NCBI GenBank assembly: GCA_905207905.1
Contig: CAJLNC010000100.1
Coordinates: 1-8,903 of the forward strand
Direction of reading: 5' to 3'
DNA length: 8,903 nt
Source of the DNA: an uncultured Lachnospiraceae bacterium
GTDB lineage: Bacteria > Bacillota_A > Clostridia > Lachnospirales > Lachnospiraceae
In this document: piece after piece, positions 6,619 through 8,903 of the stretch
Position numbering within the stretch: the first letter of the stretch is position 1
Layout: each line of letters opens with the position of its first letter
The notes under the pieces: model-generated
Told to the model about the DNA's origin: nothing
Seen by the model: only the letters and a program-made list of their open reading frames with translations
The model's database searches: none
Program-made: the position numbers and the translations under genes

Positions 6619-8145
6619 TTCCTTTCCACTTCTTTTCTTTCTCTCTGCCTCCACAGAAGGATATTTTTCAATGTTTGTGTGGGGGATGGCTTCAGCGGCA
6701 GTCATTTCACTGAGAAAATTGTCTACGGAACCAAACTGGAGGTAGCTCATAAGAGACAGGATTTTGGGGATTTCTTCCAGCTTATTCTTATCCAGAAGGA
6801 GTTTTCTTGCCCCATTTAGGGAACTGTTTCCTGCCCTGTGGATTTTTTCCAAAGGAATGTCCGGATACATTCCAATGGTGACGGCGGAGTGTTTGTCAAT
6901 GTGAGTGCCAAAGGCTCCTGCCATATAGAGCGTTTCCACATCCTCCATTTCAATGCCGATTTCCTGAAGAAGAATCTGGATCATAGTGCAGGCGGCGGCC
7001 TTTGCCTTTAAAAATTCTGCAATATCACTTTCGTAGAACCACAGATTCGGGGCATAACACACACCATACTCCTGTCGGTCTTCCTGCCAGGCGATTTTGT
7101 CAGACTGTTCTGGCAGGAATCGTCCCTTGGTATCGATCCATCCATTTAAATATAATTCTGCGATCATATCTGTGATGCCGGAGCCGCAGATACCAACGGG
7201 AGGTGCATCATCGATGGTGGACAGTGTAAAGGTATTGTCATTGAGATGAACCTTAGAAACAGCTCCCTTGGCTGCCCGCATTCCGGTCTGTATGGCTTCT
7301 CCCTCCAGGGCTGGGCCGGCGGCTCCGGCTCCGGCAATCAGGAAGTCCCGATTGCCGATCACCAGCTCTCCATTGGTTCCAACATCAAAAAACAGCTGGA
7401 TCTGTTCCCGGTGATAAATATCCACATCCATCAGTCCGCTGATAATATCCCCTCCCAGATAGTTGGCTCTGGCGGGGATGCAGTATACCATTCCTGAGAT
7501 GGAAATCTGAAGCTCCCTGGCAGAGCAGAAGCCGATCTGATCGGCCCACACAGCGTAGGGAGAAGAAAAAACGGGGAAGGGATCTATGCCTGCAAGAAAG
7601 TGGATCATGGCATTATTCCCGGATATTACCATGTAACTGCAGTTTTTTCCTTTGATTCCGGTCCGGGATTCCAGAAGAGAGATCCCCTCAGAAATGCTGT
7701 CTATCGTTAATCTTCGGAGTTCTTCCAGATGTTCCGGCTGATCCTTTGCGTAGAAGATCCTGGATAAGATCTCCAGTCCCCGTTCCCTCTGACGATTTCG
7801 GACACTGGTTTGTGCCAGTACCTTTCCGGTGTGGCAGTTTACCAACTGCATGACTACTGTGGTGCTTCCAAGATCTACAGCCAGTCCGTAAACTTCCTGC
7901 TCATGGTTTCCGGGCTCTGCATTTGTGATAAGCCATCGGGTCTCGTCCCAACACAGCGTTACGGTAACGTTCCAGTTTTCCCGGGGGCAGATCTGCTCCA
8001 GCTGGCGCATGACGGAAAGGGTCATTTTTACAGGTTCCTTTGTTTCCTTTAATGCTTCCAGAATCCGTACCTGAGCAGATCTGGAATCTTCTTCTGTGGG
8101 TGGCTTCAAAGCAAGATATTTTTTTTGACAAAGAGCCGTCTTCAT
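6616..8145 (-). CDS. RACo-like corrinoid-activation ATPase without [2Fe-2S] domain
   Basis: 509-aa member of the DUF4445/RACo group of ASKHA-fold ATPases, which use ATP hydrolysis to drive reduction of inactive Co(II) corrinoid proteins back to Co(I). Nucleotide-binding signatures are present: phosphate-1 YGLAVDLGSTTVVMQLV (86-102), phosphate-2 FFDVGTNGELVIG (252-264), the glycine-rich AGAGAAGPALEGEAIQTGM (271-289), GICGSGITD (318-326) and adenosine motif MAGAFGTHID (408-417). Also seen are GNNAMIHFLAGIDPF (176-190) and YLGGDIISG (229-237). RACo proteins normally start with a plant-type [2Fe-2S] domain; here the protein begins at the linker domain (KKYLALKPPTEED, 8-20), and Cys6, Cys53 and Cys65 do not form the cluster motif. 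The usual GAD of the NPQ-GADVISRI motif reads GLE (123-125). The start is fixed by GGAGGT 5 nt upstream. No corrinoid protein or methyltransferase partner lies in the window, so the target (a methionine synthase or demethylase corrinoid protein) must be elsewhere. Confidence 0.87.
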   Translation of the reverse strand: MKTALCQKKYLALKPPTEEDSRSAQVRILEALKETKEPVKMTLSVMRQLEQICPRENWNVTVTLCWDETRWLITNAEPGNHEQEVYGLAVDLGSTTVVMQLVNCHTGKVLAQTSVRNRQRERGLEILSRIFYAKDQPEHLEELRRLTIDSISEGISLLESRTGIKGKNCSYMVISGNNAMIHFLAGIDPFPVFSSPYAVWADQIGFCSARELQISISGMVYCIPARANYLGGDIISGLMDVDIYHREQIQLFFDVGTNGELVIGNRDFLIAGAGAAGPALEGEAIQTGMRAAKGAVSKVHLNDNTFTLSTIDDAPPVGICGSGITDMIAELYLNGWIDTKGRFLPEQSDKIAWQEDRQEYGVCYAPNLWFYESDIAEFLKAKAAACTMIQILLQEIGIEMEDVETLYMAGAFGTHIDKHSAVTIGMYPDIPLEKIHRAGNSSLNGARKLLLDKNKLEEIPKILSLMSYLQFGSVDNFLSEMTAAEAIPHTNIEKYPSVEAERKKRSGKE

Positions 8146-8150
8146 GGGGC

Positions 8151-8156
8151 ACCTCC
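8151..8156 (-). promoter_or_regulatory. Shine-Dalgarno site of the RACo-like gene
   Basis: On the - strand GGAGGT lies 5 nt before the ATG at 8145. This strong site makes the shortened N terminus without the iron-sulfur domain the real start, not an annotation artefact. Confidence 0.85.
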
Positions 8157-8223
8157 ATTTTCATAGAATCTACAATTGTATTTCAGCGGCAATGCGATAA
8201 GCGGCCGCATTTGTGTGCGGGTA

Positions 8224-8239
8224 TTTAGCGAATGCTAAA
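8224..8239. promoter_or_regulatory. Operator-like palindrome TTTAGC-GAAT-GCTAAA
   Basis: A perfect 6-bp inverted repeat with a 4-bp centre lies just downstream of the proposed -10 box of the RACo-like gene, so it would cover the transcription start. That is a typical place for a repressor site. No regulator gene is in the window, so the cognate protein is unknown. Confidence 0.45.
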
Positions 8240-8243
8240 CGAC

Positions 8244-8272
8244 ATTTTAATTCAAATGGAAGAGATTTGCAA
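8244..8272 (-). promoter_or_regulatory. Sigma-A-type promoter for the RACo-like gene
   Basis: On the - strand TTGCAA (8272-8267, 4 of 6 consensus bases) is separated by 17 bp from TAAAAT (8249-8244, 5 of 6). Transcription would begin near 8237, giving a leader of about 90 nt before the start codon. It lies downstream of the queT terminator, supporting a separate transcription unit. Confidence 0.55.
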
Positions 8273-8286
8273 TTCTGGAATACAAG

Positions 8287-8335
8287 GAAAAAGAAAACAC
8301 TTCCAAGCCGTGTTTTCCACAGTCTGGAAGTGTTA
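8287..8335 (-). terminator. Intrinsic terminator of queT
   Basis: On the - strand AACACTTCCA (8334-8325) and TGGAAGTGTT (8305-8296) form a perfect 10-bp stem; the 19-nt loop can form a further 3-bp GTG/CAC hairpin. It is followed by TTCTTTTTCC, extending the T tract begun by the end of the stem. The stem starts 13 nt after the queT stop codon. Confidence 0.85.
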
Positions 8336-8347
8336 AAAAGCATTCGA

Positions 8348-8839
8348 TTACGCCTCTATCTGGCGAAAAATATGGGATTTATAGCGGTCCAGTGCAAGAA
8401 GCAGGATCGTTCCCATCACTCCGCAGGATACGATCTCTCCCAAGCCTACTGTGAGCATCATAAAGGGAATGGGCAGGTTTATTCCATATCCGTAGAATAA
8501 TACAAAGGGAACCACCAGGATATTTGCCGCGATCGGCGGCAAGGGAACCAGAAACTTATGCTTCCGGAGCAGCCAGGAAAATACGGCGGCAGCCAGAGTA
8601 GCAAGGCTTCCGCAGATCACATCCAGCAGAATGGCTCCACCCAGGAAATTTCCGATAAAGCAGCCGATAAACAATCCGGGAATGGCAGCTGGAGTAAAAT
8701 AGGGAAGAACTGTCAGCGCTTCCGCAATCCGGATCTGAACTTCTCCGAAGCTTAAGGGTGCAAAGACGAAGGTTAACACCACATAGATGGCTGCAATAGC
8801 AGCGGCCTGAACCATAAATACTACTTTTTTGTCTCTCAT
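8348..8839 (-). CDS. queT: QueT family queuosine-precursor transporter (ECF S component)
   Basis: 163-aa integral membrane protein of the QueT family (COG4708), the substrate-binding S component of an energy-coupling-factor transporter that takes up a queuosine precursor (preQ1 or preQ0). Hydrophobic segments fall at roughly 8-30, 42-60, 62-92 and 100-150, giving five to six membrane helices. Family signatures are FGEVQIRIAEALTVLP (32-47), GCFIGNFLGG (59-68), PIAANILVVP (102-111) and VGLGEIVSCGVMG (131-143). The ATPase and T subunits it needs are not in the window and would be the shared ECF module. AGGAG at 8854-8850 lies 10 nt before the ATG at 8839; an in-frame TTG at 8845 is only 4 nt away and is less likely. 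The length is normal for the family. A probable preQ1 riboswitch precedes the gene and a terminator follows it. Confidence 0.92.
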   Translation of the reverse strand: MRDKKVVFMVQAAAIAAIYVVLTFVFAPLSFGEVQIRIAEALTVLPYFTPAAIPGLFIGCFIGNFLGGAILLDVICGSLATLAAAVFSWLLRKHKFLVPLPPIAANILVVPFVLFYGYGINLPIPFMMLTVGLGEIVSCGVMGTILLLALDRYKSHIFRQIEA

Positions 8840-8848
8840 ATTCAATTA

Positions 8849-8892
8849 TCTCCTTTAGTTTTGTTTTACGAGTGGAAGGTCACGAACACTCG
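8849..8892 (-). promoter_or_regulatory. Probable preQ1-I riboswitch upstream of queT
   Basis: On the - strand CGAGTG (8892-8887) and CACTCG (8874-8869) form a perfect 6-bp P1 stem around a 12-nt loop TTCGTGACCTTC. Directly after it comes an A-rich tail TAAAACAAAACTAAAGGAG that runs into the ribosome binding site of queT. Stem, loop beginning UUC, and tail resembling AACAAAACAAGG/AAAAAACUAAGG are the architecture of the very small preQ1-I H-type pseudoknot aptamer. The loop CCUU can pair with AAGG in the Shine-Dalgarno site, so ligand binding would block translation. The canonical ACACC at the 3' side of the loop is not present, so the match is imperfect; location before queT is strong support. 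The promoter is beyond the window. Confidence 0.68.
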
Positions 8893-8903
8893 ATTCATTT
8901 TCG

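Noticed and set aside
6514..6819. 101-codon + strand frame across the inverted repeat
   Set aside because: Its first part lies inside the structured repeat and its second part is antisense to the end of the RACo-like gene, whose family motifs are clear.
8146..8240. Cobalamin or tetrahydrofolate riboswitch in the RACo-like leader
   Set aside because: The ~90-nt leader is too short for a cobalamin aptamer and lacks its conserved box; no tetrahydrofolate aptamer pattern is visible.
8213..8500. 95-codon + strand frame between the two - strand genes
   Set aside because: It crosses the RACo-like promoter, the queT terminator and the 3' end of queT, and has no ribosome binding site.

Overview
The window looks like chromosomal DNA of an anaerobic Clostridia member, most likely Lachnospiraceae (Blautia/Ruminococcus-like). 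This is inferred from the gene families (RNA-type beta-CASP hydrolase, lipoprotein transglutaminase, PCC-type methyltransferase, RACo-like ASKHA ATPase, QueT), strong GGAGG-type ribosome binding sites, moderate G+C and low-GC intergenic signals. No phage, transposase, CRISPR, tRNA or rRNA was found.

Layout. (1) Positions 1-3773, + strand, hold a tight run of three genes. The first is the C-terminal four-fifths of a metallo-beta-lactamase/beta-CASP hydrolase, followed 5 bp later by a lipoprotein with a transglutaminase-like domain (GTG start) and then a class I SAM methyltransferase. The first gene is cut by the window edge and also carries an in-frame TGA at 10-12 where a Trp codon is expected. 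(2) A 197-bp gap with a compact hairpin leads to a large, membrane-anchored, apparently extracellular protein (820 aa, 3971-6433) with a propeller-like middle and a degenerate C39-peptidase-like C terminus. (3) The convergent gap 6434-6615 is almost filled by a 124-nt nested imperfect inverted repeat (6475-6598), which is either an elaborate terminator/structured RNA or a MITE-like repeat. (4) The - strand holds a RACo-like corrinoid-activation ATPase (6616-8145) that lacks the usual iron-sulfur domain and has its own promoter and operator-like palindrome. Upstream of it is queT (8348-8839), which has its own intrinsic terminator and is preceded by a probable preQ1-I riboswitch at the very end of the window.

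How the parts work together. The first three genes are probably co-transcribed, but their functions (nucleic-acid processing, cell-surface protein modification, small-molecule or RNA methylation) do not form an obvious pathway. The large anchored protein may be in the same transcript. On the other strand, queT imports a queuosine precursor, and the riboswitch would shut off its translation when preQ1 is plentiful. The ATPase would re-reduce inactivated corrinoid proteins encoded elsewhere. The queT terminator and the separate promoter downstream of it indicate that these two - strand genes are separate transcription units.

I did not find a clear new multi-gene system. The points most worth a second look are the nested inverted repeat, the stop codon in the beta-CASP gene, the stripped-down RACo and the divergent preQ1 aptamer.
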